Of a DNA stretch of 64,000 nt, positions 1-13,600 are shown one piece after another. The notes beneath the pieces were generated by a model. The model was not told the origin of the DNA and did no database searches. It worked only from the letters and a program-made list of their open reading frames with translations. Made by a program: the position numbers and the translations under genes. The stretch's first letter is position 1; every line of letters starts with the position of its first letter. Origin of the DNA: Atopsyche davidsoni (Eukaryota; Arthropoda; Insecta; Trichoptera; Hydrobiosidae); NCBI GenBank assembly GCA_022113835.1, contig JAILWY010000020.1:4712001-4776000 (forward strand). Reading direction: 5' to 3'.

Positions 1-1194
1 CCCTTTCGCCTTCCATCTTCACACTGCCTCTGGGTCAAGAGTATACGTTTTCTATCCGTTCCTAATCAATCGTCGTGTGACGTCACAATCGCTCTATGCA
101 AAACATTACCGCTCGGCTCTTTCCCTCCAGCCCGCGATTATTTTGTTTTTTTATCTCTGCCGGAAGTCGTCCAGCCGTCGAGTCGATTTTCCGGTCTATT
201 TTGGTGGCCGGACGCGAAACGGTCCCAAGTCTTGGGAATAGACAAGCGGAAGAATCATAGAGTAGAATGTGCAGCGACAATAGGATTTCGAGCGATTATG
301 GCTGTTGAGTGTGTCGACTACGCGACCTACTGATTTATTTTTATTTATAATAAAAAATAAAAAAAATTGTATTTTTGCACGTTATTTGCAGCACGCATAC
401 CAAAATGGTATTGTATTTTTAACGGTTTTTTTTTTTTCTTCTTCGAGTCTTGATGTTATCAATCATCTATCGGTAAAATAGCGCTTTATGCGCACGGCGA
501 CGTATTCGGCATGTTGATTGTTGATTTCATTATTCAGATATTCGAAAACTGGACTTGAACGCTGCCGAAAACGAGTTTATTGCTAAATTCTTGTATAAAC
601 TTCCACTGAATAAAAAATATATATATATACAAGTTCTACTAACGGATCTGAAAATCGTGACCTCAATAGTAGATTTAAAAAAAATTAAATATATTTATAT
701 ATATATATATATATTTTTTGTGAATCTGAAATTCTCTTATCTGTTAGGTCATAATTTTTGACGTTGAAAATCTGACCGACGCGTTCTACATTTGTGGTAA
801 AATCGTAATCACACCGATACGCGATTTCGTTTTTTTTTTCTAATGTGCGTAGATAAAAATGCACAGTTTCGCCATCGGAGCATTCTCATAAACCACATGC
901 GATACACATCCGGATTCGGAATGACCTAACGGGGAATACGCGGCGGCCCACATTAAAGCCCGAGACGCGAGCAGACAATGCCCTGGTCAAGTTTTACTCT
1001 AAATGTTTTATGGTACTATATGGCGTAATACACAGAGCCATGCGATTTCATTTGATGTACCTACGCGTACGTATTTATATTTTTAATACATGCAAACGGC
1101 TTATTTGGAGGGATTTCTCGTCTTCTTCTGATGCCTCTCCTCTCCACATTTCCTCGTACATATTCAGCCACTGTCATCGCAACTTCCAATGCCT

Positions 1195-1320
1195 CCTTTT
1201 CCTTCAATTTTTCGGTCAACCCATGGTGTTTTAAGGATCCTCCTACACAGCCACATTTCTTCCGCATTAATTCTTCGCACAGTAGAACCGAGACGACATA
1301 ACATCTGGGAAATCTAGTAT
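1195..1320 (-). pseudogene. LINE reverse-transcriptase C-terminal fragment, third copy
   Basis: The minus strand reads CYVVSVLLCEELMRKK and, after a frame change, MWLCRRILKTPWVDRK. It is the same LINE stretch as at 55.8 and 57.5 kb, broken by frameshifts. The 68-codon open frame here is in the wrong frame for the motif. Confidence 0.55.
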
Positions 1321-1935
1321 TTTTATCGTATTGAAAAAAAAAAAAAATTCCCTAACCTAACCCAAAAAAATTCGAGTGCATTGATACTACAAATAATAAA
1401 AAAAAAAATAAAAAAAACCCATCTTTTCGCAACTTTCTTGTGAATTCCTCCACGCGCCGCCGCTGACCGTGAACACCATTCCATTCCTCCACAATTGTGT
1501 TCATTAATTTTTTTTGTTCTCACTCTAGACGTCGATTTGTCTGTTTTAGGTTGTTGTAGGTTTGATTCGACGTGACACCGTTAAAAAGGAGCCTACACCC
1601 GAGGCATGGAAGATCGATGGGGGTGTATTTGATCAGCTGTGTCGGTCTCCGCTTGACCCCGAAGGGCCGGTAATATGCCCACGGGTGTATGCTGCTTTCT
1701 CTGACGCCGCATTTCGTACCGGAGAATGCAGTCGCGCCCACACTGTATAAACAGACAAAGTGCGAAGTACACTGTATACAATTTGTTTACAGAGAATATT
1801 TAAATTTTGTGCTAGATTGATGGTGCTTTTGGGATTTGAACAATTGTCACAGTTCTATCGTTCGAAGTGATTATACGTTCTTGGGTGTTGAGCCGCGTGA
1901 TCGTTTGAAACAGAAATTCGATACGTTCATGTTTT

Positions 1936-1937
<2 letters not shown>

Positions 1938-1972
<35 letters not shown>
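1938..1972. repeat. (TAT)n microsatellite
   Basis: 35 bp of uninterrupted TAT/ATT. Confidence 0.95.
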
Positions 1973-1973
<1 letters not shown>

Positions 1974-4270
1974 AAACGGCACCGTTAGTACAGTTGAAAT
2001 ATTAGAATGTACATTAAAACTGGACGCAGGTCTATTTTTAGATTTGAAAGTTGTAGTTTTTTATTATTTTTTTTAAATAAAAAGTTACTTCTACGTTAAT
2101 TTGTCGTTTACCTTAACCTACATTAGACCGAATATTTTTATAATTTTTTTTTATAAGTTAACAGTTGGCTATAAGGTATGCGGTTACGAATAGATTTTTA
2201 TATATATTTGGAAATTATATGTGTTTATGAATACCGGTTGTTGATATTGTAAATAAATCATTTATATAATTATAAAATATTTTATTATCTTTGTCGGTCA
2301 GTCGTGGATCAAATCCAATCGCTTGAATTAGTTAAATTAATTATTATTACGCCTTTTTATTTGAACAGCAAAGTGTAATTATTTTGCTCACACACACACG
2401 GGATCAAACTTTTGATCTGATGAATCTTCGATAAGGGGCACAGATTGTGATTTTTTTCTCTCTCTGACCACATCTACACAGCGGCCGGGCCATCCTATGA
2501 CACGGTTTCCGGCCGATTGGCCCACTGTCCGGTGTCTTAGCTCTAGTGATGGACGAGATCGGATCATTTTGGCAATCGACTCGATTCGGAGACGCACCGA
2601 CGGCCGCCGTGGATCATTAGCAACAATCGATCAATTCGAATAAATTGAATGGGAAAATAGCAACTTTGAATTATAAAAGAAAAATTAATTTTTGTGTTAA
2701 ATCGACTTGCAAAAATTAACTGCCGGATAATCGCAATCAAATAATCTAATACACGACAAAGAAAGTCTCATGCATATATTTATATATATATATATACGAT
2801 CATCTGGATTTGATTTAACTGCTTGTTTTCTCATCAATCATTCGCATCGGTTCAGTGTCACTGAAATGAACTTGACGCAATAACTGAAATGCATCATCAT
2901 CATCATCACACAATAATCCAAGCTGCGGATGATATTCAGATCGAATTATCTGACTATACAAAAATTACAGTGTTCGATTAAATTTACTCTCCTTCTTCAT
3001 CAAGTACTTTTCATCGACAAGGTACTTCCATAGCACATTCATTACAAGTCCACTGCTCCATTACCGATCCTTTACACAGGGTATAGAATGGGGAGAGCAG
3101 GGGGGGGATACTGTCTATGAGGTCCCCATGAACTCGAGGCAGCTCAACAACCCGCTTGCCTCGTTCGAATCAATCGATCGTTGGCAGTATCCGAATATCC
3201 GATTGCGTCCATCTTTAGTGGAATCTAGCCTGAACGGCCATGGAACCTGTCCGGACCGTTACGTGCTTTGCATATTATCGGCGAACAAGAAGCCGATTAT
3301 GTCTTATTTTAGAAATACTTCCCCGCCAGCTCCAACCACTTTCTCAATCGATCTTATTCACGGCGTCCGAAATCCTGAAAACTCGATACGCGCATCGATT
3401 ATTACAATTATATTATTTATTATACTTGAATAAAAATTATTTTTAATTTTTTTTGTTTTTATTGTGACAAGTGGAGAAATCACATAAATATATTTTTATT
3501 TATAATTTAGGTTTAAAACTATTCAAAATGTATGATGACGTGTATTAAAACAATTATATTTATTTGCATGGAGTGATATTGAATATATGAAAATCATTTC
3601 CAGCGGTGTTTTTATCTTTTTGCAATACAAACAAGTCGATTAAATTCCACAATTCATAGCGCTTTCTTGCGATTCAACGGCGATTAATTCCGAACGGTTA
3701 TATCTTTTATTCAATTTGTCCGTCGGAATCAATCGATTGTTACGAATTATCAATCTTTCCGCCGCCTTTCTATCGTAACCACTTGCGGCACTCGGAACAA
3801 TCGCTCAGGACAATTGGAGATCTCCCGACGTCGGTGACATGCGGAAGGGATCCCATTTTGCCGGAAGTCGGGAATATGCTCGACAAAATACTCCGATGGT
3901 GAAGGTGCCTCTGAGGATGGACGGTGTTTTTAGGTTTGGTGTTGTTCTCGATTTGCCGGCCGTCAGGTGCTCTCCTCGGGCCGGTTGGCATCGGGGGCGT
4001 CTTCTAGTGCGCCGCCGCGGCGGCCTGTCGCCGCGAGAAAGTACCCATTGGTTTGGTGAAAATAACCATCCGTCAAGTGAACGCATCCACGGTGTATATT
4101 TTGAAATAGTCTTGGCAGGCGTTGTCGCCGTGGGGTTTGAATTTTTTTTTTTTTTTTTAAACTAGCGGTCAATCTTGATTTGAACTGTAAACTTCTTCAG
4201 GTGCCAATCAACATTGGTGACAATCAGCGTATTTATCTTTAAAGGTTCTCCTAGGGTAAGTACTGTAGTG

Positions 4271-4490
4271 CAGTGGTCCCCATAACGCCCGCTGACCGTT
4301 TTACGTGTGCCCGCCGCTGTGCGACCACGATAGAAAAGTATTTAAGTTTACAATAAAATGTTATGAAAAAAATAGTATTTAGTAATTAAACAGAGAAATA
4401 TAAGCGAAAATAATTATATCGGCATTCTTTTCCAAATATTAATTCTTTTCAGAATAAATAAACGTCGCCCAAAAAGGTTGGGGACCCCTG
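4271..4490. mobile_element. hAT MITE, copy 1 of 3
   Basis: Left end CAGTGGTCCCCATAACG, right end AAAGGTTGGGGACCCCTG. Flanks CTGTAGTG (4263-4270) and CTGCAGTG (4491-4498) are an 8-bp duplication with one change. Shares the interior GTGTGCCCGCCGCTGTGCGA with copies at 12852 and 47809. Confidence 0.85.
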
Positions 4491-4595
4491 CTGCAGTGGG
4501 TCATGTATTTCGCCATTGACTCTAAATGCTATATCTGATAGGTCAAAAAAGGTATCTTTGTATTTTAAACGCCATTAAAATATTTACTTCATCTT

Positions 4596-4850
4596 CATCG
4601 AGTGCATCTTCTCAAGGGAGGTTGGCGACCATCTCACTGAGTTATATTATATTTATATGGTTTTCATGGTTTTCTTATGGGAAATAGTGTAGTTCTCGGA
4701 TCCTTGCTGCTGCCCAATAGCATTATTATATGTTTCTGCAGCAGGGTACAAAAGCATACTTCCATAGTACATTCATTCCAAGTCCACAAGTGCATTTTCC
4801 GTTCCTATAGGGCACAGTATGGCTCGCTGCCGCTATTGTCGGATAGGTCA
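4596..4850. repeat. Unclassified dispersed repeat (GGTTGGCGACCATCTCACTG family)
   Basis: Contains gaggttggcgaccatctcac, gggaaatagtgtagttctcg and gtacattcattccaagtcca. The first two blocks recur inverted at 11090-11235, the first alone near 47375-47430. The last block recurs at 3000-3110 and 15665-15745, where ccattaccgatcct follows; the 14735-14795 copy keeps only ccattaccgatcct. Possibly untranslated or decayed LINE sequence; class not determined. Confidence 0.55.
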
Positions 4851-6963
4851 GAAATTTGCGCGATCCGGAGGAAAACCGAACATCCGGCGACATCGAAAAC
4901 TGCACTGACCTGGAAAGCATCGATTGCAAAAACCGCGTCGCCGTATTCACGCTTTCCATCGCCGGGATGCGTCTGCGTCCGGCCGTAGAACGCGCCGTAC
5001 CCTGGAAGCCATTCACCACTCAACGCTGTTCGCTCGCGTCCATCACGGGCGGTAGACGCCCCCGTTCGTCAAATCGCGCAATTTGCATACAATACGCCGG
5101 CGGTATGATTATCTAACGCAGAGGATCCTGCCCGTTTGTGCTAGATATTGAATCGGTATTTTTTTTTTTTTTTTTTGCAATCGGTGTTATTGTTGTGTGT
5201 TGTTTGGGAAGTCCGCATTTAAGAAGTAAACCGTATTTTTCGGACCATAAAGACTTCGTCTCGCGAAACGACGAGAATGATTCCTGATTTTTGGAGTCGG
5301 TCACAATTGAACCTTTTGTGGTTTTTTAAAAATCATTGCTTGCGAAATGATAACAATTTGTTTTGTTTTTTTTTTTTTACATTTTGCCAATTCGGCGTCG
5401 CACAAAAACACGCCGCAGTTTCTCAGTCACTCGAAACCGAAATAGCTTTTTTATTTTATTTTGGCCTCTTCTATATTTATACGCCGCTGGTATTTGTGGT
5501 CGTATAAAAACAAGAAAAAATACATTTTTTTGTGACGTTGCTCAGTGTTACTGGTGTAAAGCTGGCCACACACCAGAAGCGGACTAATAGGAGGTTTAGA
5601 CATGTTGTTTTTTTATGGTATTCGAGAGAGGATACTACACGAGAAAGAGTCCTTCTGCACCGCAGTTTTATGGAATATCGAAATCACACTTATAAATTGT
5701 AACATACGAGTATTAGTGATTGAGTTAAACGTACATTAAAGTCGGGTATACGTCTTTTATTTTTGTTTTAAATAGCTGTAAATTTCAAAAAAATAATAAA
5801 TGTTTTAATATTTATACCTCTACATGTTTTGTAGACATTATTGGTTAATTCTAAAAAAAAAATTTTCTATTCGTACGTAATTTGACATGCCATCGATCGT
5901 ACCGCTACTAAACCAAAAATTCTTTAAATTCACAAAATATTCTAAATGTCATACATTTCGCCATTTTGTAAATTATACGAGTCCTTTTTATATTTTAATC
6001 AGCATCGACACTAACCAAACAAGATGCTAGACAACCGCGTTCGTCCCGGCTCCGAGGCCGCTCCCGCTCCGCCGCCGGTCCACGGCCAGCTTTAAGCTCA
6101 TTAAAATGTTGACAGGTCGCAGGACCACCTTCGCTGTGTGCACAACTTTGCAGTTTCGCATCGGAAAAAGTGAGCGGTGGCCGCCGGGAGACGGTCAATT
6201 GTGACAATACTGCCAGAGCGTCTCGCCAATTACCCGCGCCTGCGTATACAGGCGCTCCGAAACTCACTGTATCATAATTGTAAATATTTTTCTTCACTCG
6301 CATACTCTTAACAATGGTTAATATGACGATTGCGATATCCAGTCTGCTTTGTCGTTTGGTGCAGTGAGTTTAGAAATTTCGTGTATATTGATATAATGAG
6401 GTTTGAAATAATTGTATATTTTTTGTAATAGAAAGTATACAATGTTATACTGTTTTTGTTTCAAGATAAGGTTCGTCTAGTTTCATAGAACCAATAATAC
6501 TCGTTAATGGCGGGCAGTCTTTGCAGCAATCACGTTAAATAGAACGTAATAGATCCTACTCGACGGTGTGACGCTAAAATCTCGCCTCTCTCTCGCATTC
6601 ACATGGTGAATCGTATATTCTGAATGAAACGCGAGAAGGCTGACGCCATCCACCCGTCTCGTAGTATGCGGCGTCTGGTTACCGGCCCCGGGGGGCGATC
6701 ACTTCCTTCTAACCAGTTCCTCGGATCCACCAACGGTATCGCCGGGATCCTCAGCAGTCCCGTCAGCTTACGGCTCTTGACGATTAGCCGAGTTCCGACG
6801 CCGAGGCCAAGGTCACCCGGAGTGGTCGAAAATGATACGAGTCGGATGATATGTCAATTTGTTCGTTGTCGGTCCTGTCACCTGCGATGACAATTCACCA
6901 CGTTTACATGATGAAGCATAATTTGTAGCGAACGCCAAAAATGATTCGGACTGTTGAATAAAA

Positions 6964-6972
6964 ATGGAGTGA
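6964..6972 (+). promoter_or_regulatory. Minimal upstream ORF (Met-Glu-stop) before the C3G ATG
   Basis: ATG GAG TGA lies 22 nt before the proposed C3G start and in another frame, with a good upstream context (aaaaATGG). If it is in the mature 5'UTR it would be met first by scanning ribosomes and could lower C3G translation. Whether it is in the mRNA is unknown. Confidence 0.3.
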
Positions 6973-6985
6973 ATCCCGAAGCAAG

Positions 6986-7625
6986 ATGCCGCAGTACGAC
7001 GACAGCTTCATGCTGGACGACAGCGCGAACCAGCGGAGGAACAAGCGCAGCTATCGGCTGCACAAGAAGGGGTTGGGACCAGCGGGGGCTCCTGGTACGT
7101 ACGTACTCAAGCAAGGTCTGCACACCCTGCGGAGACCCCGCGAGCTCGGCAAGGAGACCCTCTACCCCCGCGACACCAACAAGAGCTTCGACGAGAGGTA
7201 CATCTTCACCACGGACACCACCAAGGACGTGTACATAAAGAACAACAACTACTACTCGTTCGCCGCCGGAAAGAGCCTCGAGGACCTGGCCAGCCGGGGG
7301 CACTACTCCCCGGCCAAGGCCGGCGCGGCGCTCCTGCAGCAGACCAGCCGCGGCAAGTCCCTGCAGAACCTGAACGACAGCGCCGCCAAGGCAGTGCCTC
7401 CGCAGAAGCACCACAGCAGGAGCAGTTCCGGCTACCTGGCGCGCGCCCGGTCCAGGGACTCCTCGGCCGGAGCCGCCAACTCCTACGCCTTCGGGCGCGA
7501 CGACGCCAAGTCCAGGGCGCCCGAGGCCCCGCGGGTCGCCCGCCTCGGCGCCGGCGTGTACAGGCCGCTGCTCGGCCGGGCGAGGCTTGTCGACAGCGAC
7601 AGCGGCTTCGGAGACGCCTCCACCG
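6986..7625 (+). CDS. C3G: C3G exon 1, N-terminal basic and serine-rich region (aa 1-213)
   Basis: A GC-rich open frame starts at ATG 6986 (MPQYDDSFMLDD) and runs 640 nt to a good donor, accg/gtatgt, in phase 1. This is exactly the phase needed by the acceptor at 18963. It encodes a basic, serine- and tyrosine-rich stretch with no catalytic motif, including YIFTTDTTKDVYIKNNNYYS and the similar phrases KSLEDL and KSLQNL. The codon use is strongly G/C-ending, unlike the flanking DNA. I assign it to C3G because no other gene lies in the 11-kb intron that follows and the phases match. It could instead be one of several alternative first exons. Antisense open frames over it (178 and 152 codons) are composition shadows. 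Confidence 0.72.
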
Positions 7626-10600
7626 GTATGTCTGCGTATTTTGATCTAAACCATAGGTTCCCAATGGGGTGGTACCGCCCCCCAGTGGGCGCTGGAGCTT
7701 TCCAAGGGGGCGTTATGTAATACCTCTATGGTATTTTTATATGTGTAAAGCGATTGTATTGCTTTAAGATTATGTGCCAGCGAGATTCTGTTGGCCGACG
7801 CTGACCGTCCGTATATTTACTGTTTTATCGGCCATCGGCGGACGGCTGATAAAAACCAGAACAAGGTAGAAAAATAAATGAGAATTTGAGTAATCATATT
7901 AGTAATAATTTGAGTTAAAGTGTAGTGAAGTGGACGATAGACTTTAATTGTCGTTTCTTTACATTTTTAGAGCAACGCCATTGTTTCTGTCAGGTCCACG
8001 GTCTTATATATGAAAAAAAATTGGTATAATTATAACTGTTAAGGGGGCGGTGGTCAATAAAAGGTTGGGAACCTATGATCTAAACCATAGGCTCCCAGAG
8101 TGGTCAGTATCGACCCCCGCAGGTGTCGATTCTGCCCTGCAACGGGTCAAAACGGGCAAAAATTAAATTGGGGGTCCACGAACTGTAAATGGGGGTCTAC
8201 AAGAGCGGATCCCATTGGCCGTGTTGGCCACGATATTTTCGACTATTTTCAATCGGTTTATAAATGTCAAAGGTATTCAATGTTTACATACCGACATAAA
8301 ATATGGCGCACCCTGTATATCAGATGTCGAAAATACGTTTGTAGTTGATGAATTTTATAAAAATTCAATATTAGCAAGGCGGGGGGTCGACGGGACAAAA
8401 TAGTTTGGGAAACTATGCTCTGAACCGCGTGCATTACATAACGACCTGCTCCTCTTATCGACTCGGGTAGCAGAGTGAAATTATTTAAATCGCCGGAGAC
8501 ACGGGGGGCCATTATCCACGCGCCGCCGGGCGACACGCGCTCTGCGCCAGCTCTCTCCTCCCCCCGACTCCTGGGCTGCTGCTCCTCCTCACCAAAACAT
8601 CCTCAGAATGATGGCATTCGGCTTTAATTTCATGCAATAGTCCATCTCGGATTACTCGTAGTCATTTTTTGCAGCGAGAAGCCTCGAAAATCACAGCCTC
8701 GTGACAATGAATAAAATAATAAAAAAATTGTTACATTGCATGTTTCACTGTACAGTGTATAATTTTAAAAAGCAGATTTGTTCAAAATGAATGTCATTTT
8801 TTAATAAATGATTATTTTTTTCTCGTCTTTTACTGCCGGTCGTCCATCTTTAGTCGCGCGTTAAAGTTCGCGTTGGCAACCGACTTCGCAGTCCCGTCCA
8901 TAGATGGTGTCCGCGAATTAGAAAGCCTCGATTGATTATTCAATTCATCATCATCATCACCAACGGCGTGCATTCATTACGGGCGTAATGATACATTATT
9001 AGAGGAACGCGACGTGCGCGCGGAGAATGTTGCCAGAACCAACAAGGCGTGAATAAAAAAAAACATCGACTACCGTATCTTATTTTTTCTTTCACTTTTT
9101 TTATGGCTGGCAATTATACTAACCATAGGAATCTGTCATAATTAATTTCTCTCGTGTTTAATAGAAATTGTGAGCCTCTAACCGGATGTGCGAGTGTGTA
9201 TTTTTAATGATTTAATTTCCTTAATTTCATCTACAATTTATACAAATAAAAAAGTGCTAAATGCAACTTGATTATCTATGAATACGTTTTTTATTGGTTA
9301 GATATTTGCGCGCGCACGTTTCTAACCGATTGGCCGTAAATTTGTTTTGATATCGTTTGATTTAACAATATTAAAATGCTACTGCCTGAATAACATTTGA
9401 ATAAATGTTTTATTTAATAGGATCGAAAGTGTATAAATGCACATAAATATGCAAATAAGTGAAAGAAAAAAAAACATATTTAAACAATAAATTAAATTTG
9501 AATTTAAATTTATGAAATAAATAAAGAGTTAATTTATTTTGTTTTCATTATTAATAATCGTATTCCGAGGTTTATAGAAATGTTTTCTTGATTGCGTAGA
9601 AGGGACGCTTTGTAAATTTCGCTCACAGAAGCTGAAGGTGATCTAGGCTTAGCCTGCAGTGGCTTGCAAAGTTATCTTGTATCAAATATATATTTAGATA
9701 TGCCGTTGCACTTTTGCAATTACGGTCGCAACTTTAAAATGTGTCATTTGATAGGTCAGAAATTTTCAAGGTCAAATCTCTTCCTTATAAATTCACATAC
9801 TCCAAGATACTGTCTGCCATTATTTTAATGTGGATGTAAATTAAAATCAATGAGAAATAAATGTATGGTGTTCTACGGGAGGAATAAGACACGTGGCGAC
9901 CACGTGTGTATATTTACGGAAGGTTTTTGTTTATTGTTTATGCTAGGCGAGGTGAGGCGCAGCTCCCGACCAGAGGTGCAGGGGTTCTTGTCCAATCCGA
10001 GAGCACTCGTTGCGTCGAATATTCGATTATCCGAACACACTCCGAGTCTTTTCTATCGTGCAGCAAATCGTTTGAAACTTTTACAAAAGTCTTCAAGGTC
10101 GAATTTAGATTGTCCGAGTAAACCGACACTTGAAATTTTGCTGGTTAAGATCAATGGATACGGTTTTAGATTGTAATGATATATTCTTCTTCAAGTGGTT
10201 ACCCTCAGAGAAGGTTGCTGAGCCAGTGATGTACACGTATTTAACAGCTGATTTGTTGATCAATCCTTTTGAAACTCGCTTTTGACCAGCTGCAAATGAG
10301 TAATTGGTATTTTTTGCACAGCATACACGCAACTATATGCACTCGCGACACCACTGGGATCAAAGCGTGCAAGTAAAGCTCTCCAAACACGCTGTGACAC
10401 AACCGACAACCAAACGATTGCTTGGGTGTTTCTGGTTTTTAAGTTATTAAAGGTATTTCAAGGTCAAGTCAAGGTTGTGTGGCTTAGGTGTACAAAAACA
10501 ACAGGTAGAACAAGAGGGTGCAATAATCACCCCATTTCTTCCTTGCATAGGGTGCCCCTGGTTTAACAAGAAAGCCCGTCACACACGCTGCGACACAATC

Positions 10601-13600
10601 GACAACCGAACAGCAACCGATGTAAGCTGTGCAAAAAAAGTCAACACGCAAAGCTCGGGGGGCGTTTCGCCGGGCGGGGGTAACTATGACTCTCTCAAGG
10701 GGCCCAGGTCCCTGGGACGACGGTCCCTTAGGAAGAGTTCCCTTGAAGTTGGCGGGAGTCAAGCGGCCAGTGGGGGTTTGCTGTTGTGCCCTGTGGCCGG
10801 CCGTTAGGATGTCGCGCCGTCGCCGCATATTTCGGGCCCTGAGTCAGCGAGACATGTGTCTCGCCCGCGGTGACGTCACGCCGTCATCTTCCACATCGCC
10901 TGACGGTTTTTTTTTTATTTTATTATTATTTTTTTTCGATTCAGTTTTGTCAGCACATATATATATGAGTTTTGAGGCAAAGTTCACTCCGTTATCTGTT
11001 TGGACATAAATAACACGCGCGGCGATGTCGATGATGTCGCTTGCGCATAGCTGCTATTCTGTACCCCGAGCGTGTGTAAAGAATCGGTAATGGAGTAGTA
11101 ATGTATGTCCAAAAAGACACGAGGACTACACTATTTCCCCTAAAAAAAAAACCATGAAGATTGGCTCAGTATATATGCTTAGTGAGATGGTCGCCAACCT
11201 CCTCTGAGGAGAGGCACTTGATAAAGAAGAATACTAAATTAGGTAAAGAAATCACTGATGTTTTTGTGCTCCGCAGTAAGAACTCTTTCGCTCTTTCAAT
11301 GGCATTATAAATCAAATGTGTTCATTATTTCCATAAATGGTGGCGAACGAATTCAGAAATTATCTCATGTAAGAGAAAGTGTCTGTCATATTGTAAATAT
11401 TAACTATTTATACGTTTAATCTAAACGGAAACGTCCGTACCATGTGTTAAGATATATTTGCGAGTGATATTTAGATAATGATGTCAACAAATACGGATAG
11501 CCCAATCGCTATGAGAATACGAATGTTTTATTTTTTAAAGCCTTCGTCTCCTGTAATCGTAATCTCCTAGCCGTTCGGCGCTTTATGTGTACTGTTTGAT
11601 TATGGAGTATTACAAATTAAACCTGTACGTTGTGGATATACATGATGTTTTCGCGAGCGGGAGACATGCTATAGATTGTAGTAGAAAGCCGCAGGAGAAA
11701 TTCAAGCAAGCTAGTAAATACCAAGAGAGCGTTGAGATTTGTAAATAAATATTTTTTAAATTAGTTTTACTTTGAATTTATTAAATATAAGATTTGTTTT
11801 TTATTCTATTGAGTACATCACTTCTAATACACGCTGTATAACATACACTGTGTATGTATTTTACATCAAGCGCCATGTCAAGGCATCGGTTTTTACTTGT
11901 GGCCGTCACTTTAGACGCGTAATGTTCCACCCGAGGTTTTTTACATTTTATTTATAAACTAAATATAATAAAAATATTTATTTAATTTATATTATTTTGT
12001 AAAATTATGTAATTAAATTGGACACTAATACACAGTCACTTCACAATGAACAATTAATACATGGCTAAATCACCTTGAAATGCAAGCCAGTCATGTATAA
12101 TACATACAAGCAGCAAAACATTGCATGCCTTAAAAGTTTTATGAAATATTAACTCACATCATAAAATGTTTGTTTACTATCATGTGCTTTTAATAAATGT
12201 TTTCAATGTTATTTTAACTAGAAAAAAAAATTTAAACTTGTGATTCATATTATATAGTTTATTTTATATAATATTTATTAAATCCATTTAGTATTCAACC
12301 ACTTTGTTTAGTCGCCGCTGGTATTTTTTATATTTGTTTAGTTATTTTTTTCCATTATACGTTTTAAATGTTATAAAATTTATAATTACATATTATTCTC
12401 AGTAATGTGATGTGATACCAATATCAAGACAAACAGTTTTGCTCCAGAACCTGAATCCAAAAATACTTAGTTTTGTGTGTTTAAAAATATTATAAAGTTA
12501 AATGTATTTTTAGCTATTATTGACCGCACGCCATTATTTTATTTTTGTGTTTATAATAATTATCAGGTTTGACGTCATTAAAAATGAGCGAGCCAATAGT
12601 GTGTCTACTGTTTGTGAGTAGTCCAATAAATCACGCAAATTACCTTATTTATAAAAAAATATACTGCGAGTATTTTATATAACATTTTAGCGTCCCAAAT
12701 CACTTGGTTTTGTATGTTTAAACATATTATAAAGTCAAATTTGGGGCTTGTAAGGACCGCACGCCACTGGAGTCGATGAATATCTATTTTATTTTTGTGC
12801 ATATAATAATTATTAGGTTTCACGTCATTAAAAATGGTCGAGGCTGCAGTGCAGTGCTCCCCGTGGCGCCCTTCGACAGTTTTTCGTGTGCCCGCCGCTG
12901 TGCGACCACGACGTGGATTATATAATAATTTTATACTAATATTTATTATATATATTTTTTGCATCGGTTTCGTGATCGGAACGGTGGCAAAACAAAATAG
13001 AATCAATCGAAGCGCTTCTACCGAGCTCCCGAACGCTCTAGAAACTTCTCGATGCATCGCCAAGCCATTTTCGCTAGACAATACGCAGTCTTTTGGATAA
13101 TTGGAGACAGTCCTCGACACCATGTTGATATAAATATTGTTAATGCTCTGTATGTGAATAGGTTCAATATACCCGACCCGTTACAATATGTCGAAGTATG
13201 AATAAAACTTGAAAAATAAATGGGCGGCATTCTAGAATGCAAAAAGGTTGGGGACTCCTGGCGTGGCGTCTGCGACTTTCGCGGAAAGTGTGTTTTGCCG
13301 CGGCTGGGACCCTCCAGCTGGGGCTTGACATGGCGGGCCCCGCGCGCCCCTCAGTGACCCTCCGGCGTCCGTCCCGCGAGCACGCGCACAGGGCCTCCCC
13401 CCCCACTTCCTGGGACTCGAACCAGTGGCGGAGCGTCGCGTTGAACCCTTTCCAGTGTTAAAATTAATATTAATCATATAAATATTTTGATTAATGCAAA
13501 ATATTGTGTGCAAGTGCGAACAATACATTTTTTTTTTTTTTTTAAGTGAGTTTTCGCTGCTGTGTTTTGTTATACGTATAAAAGGTTTTGGTTAATTTTT

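Larger units (their letters stand above)
1..6985. other. Upstream region of C3G, no protein gene seen
   Basis: About 7 kb of AT-rich DNA with poly-A/T runs, a TTA microsatellite, a LINE relic, one hAT MITE and copies of unclassified dispersed repeats. GC-richer stretches at 3960-4060, 6000-6260 and 6640-6890 have no recognisable coding content; the last may hold the C3G 5'UTR or promoter. Open frames of up to 108 codons match no family I know. Confidence 0.6.

Noticed and set aside
3128..3433. 101-codon frame upstream of C3G
   Set aside because: No domain, no codon bias, and it overlaps the end of a dispersed repeat.
6878..7664. Long antisense frames (178 and 152 codons) opposite C3G exon 1
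   Set aside because: They mirror the GC-rich codon bias of the sense exon and have low-complexity Arg/Leu/Val content; shadows.
12605..13123. 172-codon minus-strand frame
   Set aside because: Covers a local duplication and a hAT MITE; composition is that of the repeats and no domain is recognisable.
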